Numbered from the stretch's first letter, positions 45,524 through 55,135 are shown. The stretch is 64,000 bases of DNA from Paenibacillus sp. FSL W8-0426 (GCF_037969725.1 NZ_CP150203.1:822001-886000), one strand, 5' to 3'. Notes: generated by a model from the sequence alone, not told the origin. A program made the numbers and translations.

Positions 45524-45593
45524 TTCGTCAAGATTCCTTTAGGTGGGGAGAGGGATCTCTGAATTTGCTTTATTGTGGGGACAAAAAACAATA

Positions 45594-45636
45594 AAAAACC
45601 GGATTGCTTTATTACGCATCAATTCGGTTTTTTTAC
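45594..45636. terminator. Terminator of the DUF2536-like gene
   Basis: AAAACCGGATTG pairs with CAATTCGGTTTT (one G-T pair) around a 13-base loop; T-tracts lie on both sides, so it can act in both directions, mainly for the minus-strand gene. Confidence 0.75.
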
Positions 45637-45655
45637 TGTTCGACGTTCTGGTCCA

Positions 45656-45862
45656 TCAATCTGCTGAAAAATGAACAACTGCACTATACAACATCTTGTC
45701 GCGAAGCGAGTCGAACGTCACTTGATGCTGGACCTGCTTCACCCGCAGCAGCAGAGCCTTATTCATTCCGATTCGGTCTTCAATCGCCCGTTCCAGTTCA
45801 TGGAAGTCATAAGCCTGCAGGCATTCGACTTTGTCTTTGATCATATCCAATGAAATTTCCAT
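45656..45862 (-). CDS. Small DUF2536-like protein
   Basis: 68 residues, soluble. It is a helix-rich start (MEISLDMIKDKVECLQAYDF) followed by two or three strands ending in MLYSAVVHFSAD. The pattern resembles DUF2536 proteins of Bacillales, which have no known function. A GGAGGAGG site lies upstream, although with a longish gap (about 13 bases) to ATG 45862. Confidence 0.7.
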   Translation of the reverse strand: MEISLDMIKDKVECLQAYDFHELERAIEDRIGMNKALLLRVKQVQHQVTFDSLRDKMLYSAVVHFSAD

Positions 45863-46094
45863 AATATCGTTCAGACCTCCTCCATGTCACGATTTGCAGG
45901 TACAAAAGCCTGCCGAGCTTTTATTGTAGAGGAGCTTTTCCGGTTCGGCAAGAGCAAACGAAGCGAACAAAACGATGGAGGCGGTTGGGTTTCTATACTG
46001 AGGGTACCCAAGCGACAAGGTAGAATTATGCTTGAATAGTAAAAGTCGAATACTCCACCTTATGGTACAATGGACTTGGATCTAATATGAGGTC

Positions 46095-46634
46095 GTGACT
46101 ATAAAAATGATTGATTTTCTTAAGAATAAAGGATTAAAGGCATTTTACGAAATATCGGCGATTGCAGAGCACCCAAATCTGTTATTCTCTAACGATAAAG
46201 AACAATACCATTCCGAGGCGCAGTTTAACCTTTATACCATCCAACATTTGAATAAGCTAATTAAAAAGAACAATATATCAATAAACGAATTACAACAGAT
46301 TTTTGGCTTTATTGAGACGTCTTGGTCTGATTATTTGAGAAAATATTATCGAGGAAAATCGTTTGTCTATTATCTGTGGGCGGACGATCAGATTCCAGCA
46401 TTCCGTTTTTCTGTCGTTTCTTATTATGAGGGTATAGAACTCCCCTTCAGATGTAGCTTAAACAAGGTAAATGACATGATTGAGGTTTTATCACTGTATG
46501 TCAACAAAGCTCAATTCGATGGAGTGACCACTCTTGAGTTAGATGATGCAGATGAAACGGATGAAGCTAGCCCTTCTTCCGACTCAGACAACGTTTATAC
46601 GCTTACGGTGTATTCCAAGAAGATCATTTGTTGA
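46095..46634 (+). CDS. AT-rich hypothetical protein
   Basis: 179 residues from GTG 46095, or 175 from ATG 46107; GAGGT fits neither start perfectly. Soluble, with no signal or membrane segment; aromatic-rich (YYRGKSFVYYLWADD) and ending in an acidic stretch then YTLTVYSKKIIC. The gene is much richer in A+T than the flanking operons, as is the next gene, suggesting horizontal acquisition. No family recognised. Confidence 0.65.
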   Translation: MTIKMIDFLKNKGLKAFYEISAIAEHPNLLFSNDKEQYHSEAQFNLYTIQHLNKLIKKNNISINELQQIFGFIETSWSDYLRKYYRGKSFVYYLWADDQIPAFRFSVVSYYEGIELPFRCSLNKVNDMIEVLSLYVNKAQFDGVTTLELDDADETDEASPSSDSDNVYTLTVYSKKIIC

Positions 46635-46655
46635 AACAAGAGAACGCCAAAGAGT

Positions 46656-46678
46656 CACAAATACAAATACAAATACAG
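46656..46678 (+). repeat. Short ACAAAT microsatellite
   Basis: About three and a half copies of a six-base unit (ACAAAT) before the SF0329-like gene. Confidence 0.6.
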
Positions 46679-46707
46679 ATAATAGGTCTTAAAACATAGG
46701 AGGGACC

Positions 46708-47277
46708 ATGTCCTGGAGTAAATTGAAGCAAAATTTGGAGAGTTTCATCTCTCCTGCGTTAAATGAAAGGGTCGAATTTCGGGCAACCAGTTACCGTTAT
46801 CTACCTGATAAATCCGGAAGTTGTTATCTCACTGTAGATAAAAAGAACGTGCTTAATATGAGTGATGCAACTAGCTCCATCCGTTGGTATAAGACAGAGC
46901 AGGAAATCAAAAATGATCCAGAACTCTACATCCCGATTAGCGTTGAAGACATTGAAGCGGTCCGAAAAGATGCCAAAGGCACGATTCCCGAGGATCGTCT
47001 AAAAGTCATTGCAAGAAGTCGGAAAATTTCAGAGCTTGCTAAAGAGCTTTTAGCCGCGCAGACCGCGTTAAGCAAATCCAATTTTACCGTTACAGCGACG
47101 ACGTTCTTGTCGACTTCAATCGAGGAAAGCCTGGAGAGCAACGATATTTTACTGAATATTTTGGCTTTGGTGGACAAGCGAGTTGGCAAAAAGCGAATTT
47201 TAAATATGTCGGATAAGGTAAAATTAAAACATCCCGCTGTGCAGTATTTTTATGAGCTGCGGCGCAGTACGTTATGA
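46708..47277 (+). CDS. SF0329-family-like protein
   Basis: 189 residues. The N-terminus MSWSKLKQNLESFISPALNE, followed by RVEFRATSYRY and YLTVDKKNVLNMSD, resembles the SF0329 family of uncharacterised bacterial proteins. The C-terminal helical part carries DKVKLKHPAVQYFYELRRS. AGGAGGG lies just before the ATG. It lies in the AT-rich island with the previous gene, 73 bases apart, possibly one unit. Function unknown. Confidence 0.65.
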   Translation: MSWSKLKQNLESFISPALNERVEFRATSYRYLPDKSGSCYLTVDKKNVLNMSDATSSIRWYKTEQEIKNDPELYIPISVEDIEAVRKDAKGTIPEDRLKVIARSRKISELAKELLAAQTALSKSNFTVTATTFLSTSIEESLESNDILLNILALVDKRVGKKRILNMSDKVKLKHPAVQYFYELRRSTL

Positions 47278-47331
47278 CAACAAACGTCTTTCATTGACGA
47301 GGCACATCGTGTCATCCATCGGTGGTAAGCA

Positions 47332-47358
47332 GGGAGGGGCGGCGCCCTTCCTTTTTTT
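47332..47358 (+). terminator. Terminator after the SF0329-like gene
   Basis: GGGAGGGGCG/CGCCCTTCC GC-rich stem followed by seven T residues. Confidence 0.85.
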
Positions 47359-47561
47359 GCGAGTTCATTGGGGAGTCTGCTGGTCTCTTGGGTATGATAT
47401 ACTCATTTAGATGTCTACCATATAACATATACCGTGACCGTCGTTTGAACTACGTTGCTAAAGCATGTTATAAGTGAAGATGAAGCAAGGGCATGAAGGG
47501 TTAATTTTTTTTATTTTCGAGGACAAAGAGTTGTCCTGATTTTTATAGAGGGGTTTTTGAG

Positions 47562-48551
47562 ATGACGAACAATTTTTGGCGTGATTTGCCACGGCCTTTT
47601 TTTATACTGGCACCGATGGAAGATGTGACGGATGTGGTGTTTCGCCATGTCGTAAGCGCAGCAGCCAGACCGGACGTGTTTTTTACGGAGTTTGCGAATA
47701 CAGAGAGCTATTGCCACCCGGAGGGGAATAAAAGCGTGCGCGGGCGTTTGACGTTTACAGAGGATGAACAGCCCATGGTCGCCCATATCTGGGGGGATAA
47801 GCCGGAGTATTTCCGTGAAATGAGTATCGGTATGGCGAAAGAAGGCTTTAAGGGCATCGATATCAATATGGGTTGTCCTGTAGCGAATGTAGCCGAGAAT
47901 GGAAAGGGGAGCGGCCTGATCTGCCGTCCTGAAACTGCAGCGGAAATCATCCAGGCTGCCAAAGCCGGGGGACTGCCCGTCAGTGTGAAAACAAGGCTTG
48001 GCTTCACTGCCGTAGACGAATGGCGCGACTGGTTAACCCATATTTTGAAACAAGACATCGTGAATCTGTCCATTCATCTGCGCACTAGAGAGGAAATGAG
48101 CAAGGTCGATGCTCACTGGGAACTGATTCCGGAGATTAAAAAACTTCGCGACGAGGTGGCGCCAGATACACTGCTGACCATTAACGGGGATATTCCTGAC
48201 CGTCAGACTGGCTTGAAACTCGCTGAACAATACGGCGTGGATGGCATTATGATTGGACGCGGTATTTTCCAGAATCCGTTTGCTTTTGAGAAAGAGCCGA
48301 AGGAACACAGCAGTGAAGAATTGCTTGGTCTGCTGCGCTTGCATCTGGATCTCTATGATCAATACTCAGCACAGGAGCCGCGTTCGTTCAGTCCTCTTGC
48401 CCGCTTCTTCAAAATCTATGTCCGTGGATTTCGAGGCGCAAGCGAACTTAGAAATAGCTTAATGAACGCTAAATCCACAAGTGAAGTGCGTACATTGCTT
48501 GATGAGTTTGGAAGCAAGGATGATGAAGGGGCGGAGGAACGTGGAAATTAA
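47562..48551 (+). CDS. tRNA-dihydrouridine synthase (Dus family)
   Basis: 329-residue FMN-dependent enzyme reducing uridine in the tRNA D-loop. Motifs: [13 protein letters not shown] (residues 17-29), [11 protein letters not shown] with the catalytic Cys, VSVKTRLGF, and GDI.D near [17 protein letters not shown] 47562 follows GAGGGG by eight bases. It is a distinct lineage from DusB near the ribosomal operons; the target position is not predictable from the sequence. Confidence 0.92.
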   Translation: MTNNFWRDLPRPFFILAPMEDVTDVVFRHVVSAAARPDVFFTEFANTESYCHPEGNKSVRGRLTFTEDEQPMVAHIWGDKPEYFREMSIGMAKEGFKGIDINMGCPVANVAENGKGSGLICRPETAAEIIQAAKAGGLPVSVKTRLGFTAVDEWRDWLTHILKQDIVNLSIHLRTREEMSKVDAHWELIPEIKKLRDEVAPDTLLTINGDIPDRQTGLKLAEQYGVDGIMIGRGIFQNPFAFEKEPKEHSSEELLGLLRLHLDLYDQYSAQEPRSFSPLARFFKIYVRGFRGASELRNSLMNAKSTSEVRTLLDEFGSKDDEGAEERGN

Positions 48552-48618
48552 GTCTCCATTTTGAGATACGACGGGTAATTATAAAGGCTCCCTCGTTCCA
48601 TTGATGAGCACATCAAGA

Positions 48619-48646
48619 TTGAAATCCTCTTCCATGATGTTATAAT
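48619..48646 (+). promoter_or_regulatory. Promoter of the putative antitoxin RNA
   Basis: TTGAAA (48619-48624), 16-base spacer and perfect TATAAT (48641-48646) on the plus strand, facing the toxin gene. Confidence 0.6.
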
Positions 48647-48652
48647 AAGGGA

Positions 48653-48790
48653 AAGAACAGCTTATAATGCAAAGAGAGCCGTGCTGTAACACGACTCTCC
48701 GCGCAATAGCCGCTTTTAAGGGCGGTGGGCTTAACAAGAGGAACACGATCAAGTAGACCGCAACCTTTGCATGGGAGGGCGGTCTACTTG
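48653..48790 (+). ncRNA. Putative type I antitoxin RNA
   Basis: Predicted transcript from about 48653, convergent with the toxin mRNA and complementary to its 3' region. It begins with a hairpin GAGAGCCGTG-CTGTAA-CACGACTCTC (one mismatch; the complement of the toxin-mRNA terminator). It would end at the hairpin AAGTAGACCGC/GCGGTCTACTT (48751-48789), whose T-tract is weak. The exact ends are inferred. The layout resembles the TxpA/RatA and BsrG/SR4 systems of B. subtilis. Confidence 0.55.
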
Positions 48791-48864
48791 TGTTTATTGG
48801 ACAGCAGCGCTGCAATCAGCGAACCAAAGGTTAGCATCAGCATCATCGCTTCAAACACTGTCAC
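48784..48864 (-). CDS. Type I toxin, TxpA/BsrG-like holin-like peptide (26 residues)
   Basis: 26-residue peptide starting MTVFEAMMLMLTFGSLIAAL and ending LLSNKHK. This is the typical form of the putative holin-like toxin family: one hydrophobic helix and a Lys-rich tail. GTG start at 48864 with GGAGGTG seven bases upstream. CTCCC-TGAA-GGGAG folds over that ribosome-binding site. An extended -10 (TGGTATAAT, 48937 down to 48929) gives a start near 48922. It is expected to damage or depolarise the cell membrane unless silenced by the convergent RNA. Confidence 0.8.
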   Translation of the reverse strand: MTVFEAMMLMLTFGSLIAALLSNKHK

Positions 48865-49007
48865 AAGGCATCACCTCCCTTCAGGGAGATTAGCCGACCG
48901 CCCATATCAGCCTTTCTATCGCGTAAGGATTATACCAAATATTTCTAGTCATTGAATAGATAAATAGCGCTAGTATAAATGTATTGTAATGTAATAAGAA
49001 TTAATCA

Positions 49008-49080
49008 GGGGGGTAACAATGATCGGAAGATGGTACTGCGCTCGCAGTGGCCTGATGGGATTTATTACAGATTTATATAG
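49008..49080 (+). repeat. Palindromic dispersed element, copy 4 (subfamily B, 3' fragment)
   Basis: Carries the right-hand part only: GGGGGGTAACAATGATCGGA, then AGATGGTACTGCGCTCGCAG, then an end similar to the subfamily B terminus (ATTTATATAG). The left half is missing. Lies about 110 bases before the MetE-like gene. Confidence 0.75.
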
Positions 49081-49188
49081 TCCTTTCTTGCTATAGCTTT
49101 TAACTATAACTAGTTATGTTTTTTAAGTAATCCTACTAACCCTACTCTGCGTGATATGATAGCCATATACAACGAGGGGGTTTTTTAC

Positions 49189-50349
49189 ATGACTGATAAG
49201 TTCCAGATCGTAGGCAGTTTGTTGCGTCCTGAGGAATTGTTGAAATATAAAACGCAAATTGAGCATCGTGATGATATCCAATATCCGTTCTATGAAAACT
49301 TTGAAGGGTATGCGCAGTGCGAGGCGCAAGCCATTGAGCAGGTTGTAAAGAAAGAAATCGAGCATGACCTGTCGGTGATTACGGACGGCGAGTTCTCCAA
49401 ATCGATGTGGCATCTGGATTTTGTGTGGGGCTTTGATGGCGTAGAGCGTTATATCGCAGATCATGGCTATTTTTTCAGAGATGTGGACGGCACATCGAAA
49501 TATGAAACGCGCAAAGATATCGGTTTGCGCATTACGGGCGAGTTGAGCGGCAAAAATCATCATTTCATCCAAGTATTCAAACAGCTGCAAGAGACGGCTG
49601 GCGACCAGCAAACCAAGCTTTGTGTACCGTCTCCTTCCCATATTTTCGGTGAACTCTCTTGGTCGGATAACATTGGCGGCAAGGATGCCGTTTACCAGAA
49701 TAAACAGGAGCTCAAAGAAGGTCTGGTGCGTGCATATAAGGAATTCGTAGAGGAGTTCGCTGCGGCGGGCGGCAAAATCCTGCAATTCGATGATTGCTTG
49801 TGGGAGCTGTTTGCGGACGACAACCCCAACTCTCCGTTTACAGGCGAGCATATCAATCAAGAGGAAGTGGCGGGGCTGGCCACTGAATTTATTGACATTA
49901 ACAATACGGTGATTGACTTCGGCCATAGCCTGGGCTTGAAAATGTGGACGCATAACTGCCGCGGCAACTATGATTCCCGCAACATGGGCGGTGGATCTTA
50001 CGCAAAAATCGCGAATCTGTTCCTGAAACAGTTGAAATATGACCGCTTCTTCCTGGAATGGGACGATGAGCGCGCGGGTTCGCTTGAAGCGCTGGAGGTG
50101 TTCAAGGACCGCCCTGAAACGGAGATTGTACTGGGGCTGCTGTCGTCCAAAACCAATACCCTTGACGATGAAGAGCGTGTATATCGTCTGCTGGACGAAG
50201 CATCCAAAATCATTGACAAGGATCGCTTGCTGCTGTCCCACCAATGCGGATTTGCGTCCTGCGATGGCGGTAACGAACTCAGCGAAGCCGAGCAATGGGC
50301 GAAAATCGACCAGGGTCAGAAGATTGCCAAGCAATACTGGGGCAACTAA
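49189..50349 (+). CDS. Cobalamin-independent methionine synthase II-like protein (YxjG/YxjH family)
   Basis: 386 residues of the MetE C-terminal barrel type. A likely zinc site is made by His/Cys in MWTHNCRGNYDSR and Cys in LLSHQCGFASCDGG. Conserved DGEFSKSMWHLDFVWGFDGVE is near the N-terminus. B. subtilis homologs act in methionine metabolism. ATG 49189 follows GAGGGGG by eight bases. No S-box riboswitch is visible in the short upstream region, which instead contains a repeat fragment. Confidence 0.9.
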   Translation: MTDKFQIVGSLLRPEELLKYKTQIEHRDDIQYPFYENFEGYAQCEAQAIEQVVKKEIEHDLSVITDGEFSKSMWHLDFVWGFDGVERYIADHGYFFRDVDGTSKYETRKDIGLRITGELSGKNHHFIQVFKQLQETAGDQQTKLCVPSPSHIFGELSWSDNIGGKDAVYQNKQELKEGLVRAYKEFVEEFAAAGGKILQFDDCLWELFADDNPNSPFTGEHINQEEVAGLATEFIDINNTVIDFGHSLGLKMWTHNCRGNYDSRNMGGGSYAKIANLFLKQLKYDRFFLEWDDERAGSLEALEVFKDRPETEIVLGLLSSKTNTLDDEERVYRLLDEASKIIDKDRLLLSHQCGFASCDGGNELSEAEQWAKIDQGQKIAKQYWGN

Positions 50350-50450
50350 GAAGCTGCAAAGAGATTTGTACCCTGCTGTTGCTGAATAAGTCTCTGTGGT
50401 TGTAACACTTTCTTGATCTGTGTCTGAACTTGAATAGCAAACTTGTTGAG

Positions 50451-50507
50451 CAAATAGAGGTGACTCGAAGGTCCGTGAAAGGGGCCGGAAGTCATCTCTA
50501 TTTTTTA
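50451..50507 (+). terminator. Terminator of the MetE-like gene
   Basis: AAATAGAGGTGACT pairs with AGTCATCTCTATTT (one mismatch) around a loop carrying a smaller stem, ending TTTTTT. Confidence 0.85.
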
Positions 50508-50779
50508 TGCAGCGTTTCGGTCTGTCTGAGCAAACTTCATTGCACGTCCTTGCGTCATATATACTGCAAGAATTTATGGGAAAAACATTTGATCCGCCTA
50601 TATGATTGAGGCTGCTCATAAGAGTCTAATCCACGGCATAAGCCTTCGCGAAACAAGGCCTTCAAACAGGAGAAGCCCGCGCTTGCGCAGAAGTTATAAC
50701 CTTTCGAGCTTCTGTGCGAAATGATTGCACGGATGCTTTCATCCGGTTACAAGACATAGAAGGGAGAGATACACCCATC
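50508..50779 (+). other. Intergenic region before the HEAT-repeat gene
   Basis: About 270 bases. An imperfect stem pairs CGCAGAAG (near 50685) with CTTCTGTG (near 50710). No gene or convincing operator is seen; the AGGGAGAG ribosome-binding site is at 50761. Confidence 0.5.
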
Positions 50780-53700
50780 ATGAGATTGAACCATAATCCG
50801 TTAGACAAAGAGCAAGTACTCAAAGAACTGGATTCGCTCGGTTACTCGGAAAGAATGAAGCACATTGCGCTTTTGGGACGTCAGCATCATGACGAGGCGG
50901 CGTATTCTGCGCTGCTCATCGCTTTACTGGAAAGCGGCACCGCCTATGAGGCGCATCTGGCTTTAAGCGGTGCCAGCGTGGTGAAGGATGCTAATGCGGT
51001 TTTGCTTGCCCTTGAGCATCCAAAAGCAGGCGTTAGAGGACGGGCGGCCGGGCTGCTGCCGGAAGTCGTTACAGATTCCAATTATTCGATCGAAGCCGCA
51101 ATGGTTGCGCTGTCGTACCATGGCCGCCGTCAACTGCTGCGTAGCATCGTGAATACATATCGTCAGGATTGGGCGGAACGACTGCTGCCGCTCGTGCTTG
51201 CCCGGTGGGGCGCACAAGAAGCTTCGTTGATCTTGTCTGTATGCAGCGAGGAGATGGTTAGAAGCCGACTCCAGGAGCTTGGGTATGCGCTGCGAAATTG
51301 GCGGATCTTAACGAAGCGTTATCCCGAACTGGTTGCGGATTATTTGGAGAAATCTTTGCAGAACGCCACGCATCAAGAAAAGGCATATATATGGTGGAGA
51401 CTTTCTTCCGCGATCGAAGTGCTGAGCGTCTCAAGACCGGCGGTCGTTCTGGAATGTGCGTTGAAGTACGGACCTACGGATACGATTCACCCCGTGCTCA
51501 AACGGCAATTGGGCATTCTGATTCAGACGAATCCCGAAGGCGTATTCGAGCTGCTGACCCGGGAGGAGGCACGAGGGTATCTTCTGAATCATGGCGTGCC
51601 TGCAGGCGTTTTAAAAAAGAAAAAATGGTTCACCGCAGCACAATGGACAACGCTGACAGTATTGCTCGCCGATCAACCCCTGCATGTTGCCAAGGTGCTG
51701 GATGCCCTTGCGCCGTCGTGCCGCGCGGCGATGTTTGATGCGGCATATCCGGAGAACGAGCGCAAGACGCGCGTTTTCCCAAAACAGTTATTGGACGTGC
51801 TGCCGCATCGACTGCGCGATAAAGAAGCCGCCCGCATGCTGGAACTGCGCGATATTCGGGATGATCGGGACAACATGCTCGAAATGACGGCGCGCCGATT
51901 AATTGCTCATTCTAGGGAGAAGCTGGAGCAAGCCGTGCAGGTGTCCAATGCGGATGAGCGTGCTGCGGCCTACGGGCATCTCATTCGAAGCACCGCTTTA
52001 TCAAGGCGCGGGATGGATGAAACGCTGCGTTTCCTGACCCGGGTCAAAAACGACCAAGACCCGGTACGCAGCACGGTTATGGCGGAACTGTCAAACTGCC
52101 CCACACCCATGTTTACGGAAGAGCATATCGACGACCTGACTTTGCTGGTAGATAGCGTGATCGAGGCCAGAGATACGTCATATGGGACCAGGTCTGCCAC
52201 GGAGAAGCTGGCTTTTGCCATACTGCGAGAACACGCATTGGAACCGGAGAGCGATCTGTTCCAGTTCGCCTTGAGAACGTTTGGAAGATTGGCTATGCGG
52301 GACGGGCAGTTTGCGCTCTTCTCCATGGACTGGGACAGCATGCCAAGCCGTGCACTGGAAACGTTGTTCGAGACGATTTATGCCTTTGGCGTGGAAGCCA
52401 ACAAGCGTGAAAACTATAATGTGGTCCTGCGGATGGCTGGTTCGTTCGGCAAAGCGGTGGAGCGATTGCCCAAGCTTCAGCTTTTGCTGGAGGAACTGGT
52501 GTATGCCAAAACGGTGTCGACTCAGGCAGTCCGCTATTGGCTGCTTCCGTATAAAACGCGGGATGAGAGGGTCAGAGAACTGCTGGACAGAGATCCATCC
52601 TTTATCTCGTTCCACGACGTATTTATGCATCTGCACCTGAAGCGCCAGGAATGGCTCGACCCCTTCATCTCGGGGAAAGTGATCAAAGGCAAACACTTGT
52701 CGGGTAAAACGATTTATGTTGTGCCTGCCCATAACGGGTTTCATCGGTGGCTGCCGCGCCAGCAAAAGGCGCTCGCATCCCTGCTGGAGCGGGTGGCACT
52801 GGATGGCAAACGGAGTTTCCATGAACGTGCATCCGCGATGCGCAGCTTGGCAAGCATGCCCGATTATTGCTCCGATCAACTGGAAGTCCTGTTGCAGGAC
52901 GAGGAAGTGCATGTTGTAGAAGCAGCGCTTTATGCCTATTCGTTGTGGGAAGAGCCGGAGCAGGCACTACCTGTGTTGTTGGACAACCTGGACGGAGACC
53001 GTGCTCGTGTCGCCATGTATTCGATCCCTAGATGCATGCGCAGGGTGAGCCCGGTGTTGTTGACGTCGCTGCTTTCGGACCTGCTGAATCGGGAGAAATT
53101 GAAAATTACGGTCAGAAAAGAGGCCATCCGGCTGCTCGGTGCTTATAAAAGCAGTGAGAGCATGACGCTTCTCATTCGCGAATACGAGAAACCGAATGTA
53201 CACAAAGATGTAGTCATCGCCATAGGCCATGCCGCAAGACAATGTCTGGACGATGAACGCAGCTGGACCATGCTGGGCACCATGGCTTCTTCCCCGCAGC
53301 GGGACATCGCACGAAGTCTGCTGAACCAGCATTCCGGGGAGCTTCCCGAAAAGGATCGACCAAGGTATTTGCAGTTGATTACCGAAATCGCAGACCATGA
53401 CGATGCCGTTGTTGCAAAAGCCGCTTTCCAAACGATGAGCCTTTGGGTAAACGGAAACGAAGAGACGATCGCGGCCTCCGCGGGCAAAGCGATCATTGAT
53501 TTGGAGGACAATGCCAGGTGGAAAACCGCGCTGGATACCCTCATTGCGGCCTGCCGTGACGGAAAAGTGAATGATCAGGTCATCGGCGTCGGCAGGCAGT
53601 TGGCCGACACGGAGACAAAGGCAGAGTGGAACGCTGCCGCCGAGCGGGATGTTCCGGAGCGACAACGTTTGCTGGCATTGGTGGACAGGCTTGCCGCGCT

Positions 53701-54151
53701 GCCCCAAAATGCAAGGCGGGTGCTCATTCCCCTATATGTGGGCATGATCGATGTCCTCAAGTCCAAAGAAACGATGAAACCAGCCGTAATCAAGCTATAT
53801 TTGGCGGTTGTCGAATGGAACCAGGCGGACAAGGCTGACGTACGGCTGGAACCGGTTATTCAAATGGCGGACACCCACCCGCATTTGTTGGATTACGCCT
53901 ACAGACAAATAACGCAGGCAGTAAATGCCAGCAAGGCGTATTGGAGACCGGAGGCGATTCTGGATCTCGTGGACAGATTGCGAGCACGGCAGTCATTTGC
54001 GGCTCAGTATATCGGGCTTTCTTTGCTGAAGGCTGCCGGAACGGCGCTATTGTGGGATGAGGCTTGTGCTGACCGTTTGAGAGCTTACCGGAATCATGAG
54101 CATGAGGCCATTCGTTTGTCGGCATTGGATATTTGGACTGTGCTTGAGTAG
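50780..54151 (+). CDS. Very large HEAT-repeat protein (1123 residues)
   Basis: Cytoplasmic, all-helical protein without signal peptide or membrane segments. Leu/Ala-rich helix pairs of 30-40 residues run throughout, clearest at about residues 40-130 and 690-900 (SFHERASAMRSLASMPDYC, VRKEAIRLLGAYKSSESMTL). No catalytic domain is seen. Such solenoids bind proteins or nucleic acids. An ATPase gene follows 94 bases downstream, so the two may act together. ATG 50780 is about ten bases after GGGAGAG. Function unknown. Confidence 0.85.
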   Translation: MRLNHNPLDKEQVLKELDSLGYSERMKHIALLGRQHHDEAAYSALLIALLESGTAYEAHLALSGASVVKDANAVLLALEHPKAGVRGRAAGLLPEVVTDSNYSIEAAMVALSYHGRRQLLRSIVNTYRQDWAERLLPLVLARWGAQEASLILSVCSEEMVRSRLQELGYALRNWRILTKRYPELVADYLEKSLQNATHQEKAYIWWRLSSAIEVLSVSRPAVVLECALKYGPTDTIHPVLKRQLGILIQTNPEGVFELLTREEARGYLLNHGVPAGVLKKKKWFTAAQWTTLTVLLADQPLHVAKVLDALAPSCRAAMFDAAYPENERKTRVFPKQLLDVLPHRLRDKEAARMLELRDIRDDRDNMLEMTARRLIAHSREKLEQAVQVSNADERAAAYGHLIRSTALSRRGMDETLRFLTRVKNDQDPVRSTVMAELSNCPTPMFTEEHIDDLTLLVDSVIEARDTSYGTRSATEKLAFAILREHALEPESDLFQFALRTFGRLAMRDGQFALFSMDWDSMPSRALETLFETIYAFGVEANKRENYNVVLRMAGSFGKAVERLPKLQLLLEELVYAKTVSTQAVRYWLLPYKTRDERVRELLDRDPSFISFHDVFMHLHLKRQEWLDPFISGKVIKGKHLSGKTIYVVPAHNGFHRWLPRQQKALASLLERVALDGKRSFHERASAMRSLASMPDYCSDQLEVLLQDEEVHVVEAALYAYSLWEEPEQALPVLLDNLDGDRARVAMYSIPRCMRRVSPVLLTSLLSDLLNREKLKITVRKEAIRLLGAYKSSESMTLLIREYEKPNVHKDVVIAIGHAARQCLDDERSWTMLGTMASSPQRDIARSLLNQHSGELPEKDRPRYLQLITEIADHDDAVVAKAAFQTMSLWVNGNEETIAASAGKAIIDLEDNARWKTALDTLIAACRDGKVNDQVIGVGRQLADTETKAEWNAAAERDVPERQRLLALVDRLAALPQNARRVLIPLYVGMIDVLKSKETMKPAVIKLYLAVVEWNQADKADVRLEPVIQMADTHPHLLDYAYRQITQAVNASKAYWRPEAILDLVDRLRARQSFAAQYIGLSLLKAAGTALLWDEACADRLRAYRNHEHEAIRLSALDIWTVLE

Positions 54152-54245
54152 AATGAACGGTACTTGGGCGGAACGGTTACACCATAGAATAATGGCCAAC
54201 ACGAGTGCCAAACTCGCATGATTTTCCGAAAGGGGGAGCGAGACG

Positions 54246-55055
54246 ATGCTGTATCTAGGGAGCTTCAAACTTTCCCCGTATATCTCCAGCAATCCCAATA
54301 TCTATCCCGATCATGTGTTCAAGCACATTGCAGGGGAGGTTCTTTTGTTTGACCGGATTACCGTATTATATGGCAGCAACGGCTCCGGCAAATCAAGTTT
54401 GCTGAATTTAATCGCCAATAAATTGGGAATTACGGGCTCTGAGCGAATGACCAGTTACGGCCACAATATTTATGCCCAGCGCTTTATTGAGGAAAGCAGC
54501 TACGAACTCGGGCATGATGATCAGGAACGTCGCATATACAAGCTTCCCGATGGGAGCCGGTACATCAAGTCAGAGGATATATTGTATGAAATCAAGAAAA
54601 TACAGCAGTCCAGCGTGCTGCGCGAGGGATTGTTATATGAGCAGGCCGTACAGGGGAAGAGCAGGGAAGAGGTAGAGAAACTGGAGCAGTCGTATGAATT
54701 CAAAAAGCAAATGGCCAACATTCAATTCGCGCAGGAGAAATATTCGAATGGGGAAACCTCGATGCAGTTTTTTGAGGAATATTTGCTTCCCGGGCAGCTG
54801 TATTTGTTGGACGAACCGGAAACGTCGCTTTCTCCGGCGAACCAAATCAAGCTGGCAGAGCAGATGAACGATCTGGCGCGGTATTTCGATTGCCAATTTG
54901 TCATTGCTTCGCATTCTCCCTTTGTTCTCGGAACGCTTCATGCAAAGATCTACAATCTCGATGCCAAGGTTTTGCAGACGGCAGAGTGGTACGAACTGGA
55001 CAATGTACGATTTTTTTATCAATTCTTTCATCAGCATCAGCGATTGTTCGAATGA
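54246..55055 (+). CDS. AAA/ABC-type ATPase (SMC/RecF-like)
   Basis: 269 residues. Walker A GSNGSGKSSL at about residues 43-52, an ABC-like signature YSNGETSMQFF, and Walker B LYLLDEPETSLSP, followed by an ASHSPF switch His. A short insertion replaces the coiled coil of SMC proteins and no TOPRIM domain is present. The protein could drive conformational changes of a partner, possibly the HEAT protein upstream. ATG 54246 follows AAAGGGGGAG. A terminator follows the gene. Confidence 0.88.
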   Translation: MLYLGSFKLSPYISSNPNIYPDHVFKHIAGEVLLFDRITVLYGSNGSGKSSLLNLIANKLGITGSERMTSYGHNIYAQRFIEESSYELGHDDQERRIYKLPDGSRYIKSEDILYEIKKIQQSSVLREGLLYEQAVQGKSREEVEKLEQSYEFKKQMANIQFAQEKYSNGETSMQFFEEYLLPGQLYLLDEPETSLSPANQIKLAEQMNDLARYFDCQFVIASHSPFVLGTLHAKIYNLDAKVLQTAEWYELDNVRFFYQFFHQHQRLFE

Positions 55056-55088
55056 AGAGGACCCGTGCGCATGGCGGGCGGGTTCCTC
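55055..55088 (+). terminator. Hairpin after the ATPase gene
   Basis: GAGGACCCG pairs with CGGGTTCCTC around a GC-rich loop; there is no T-tract, so it is weak as a terminator. Confidence 0.4.
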
Positions 55089-55135
55089 GCATAACGGTGT
55101 TTGAAACGGTAAGCGGCGCCGAAACAGAGCAACAT

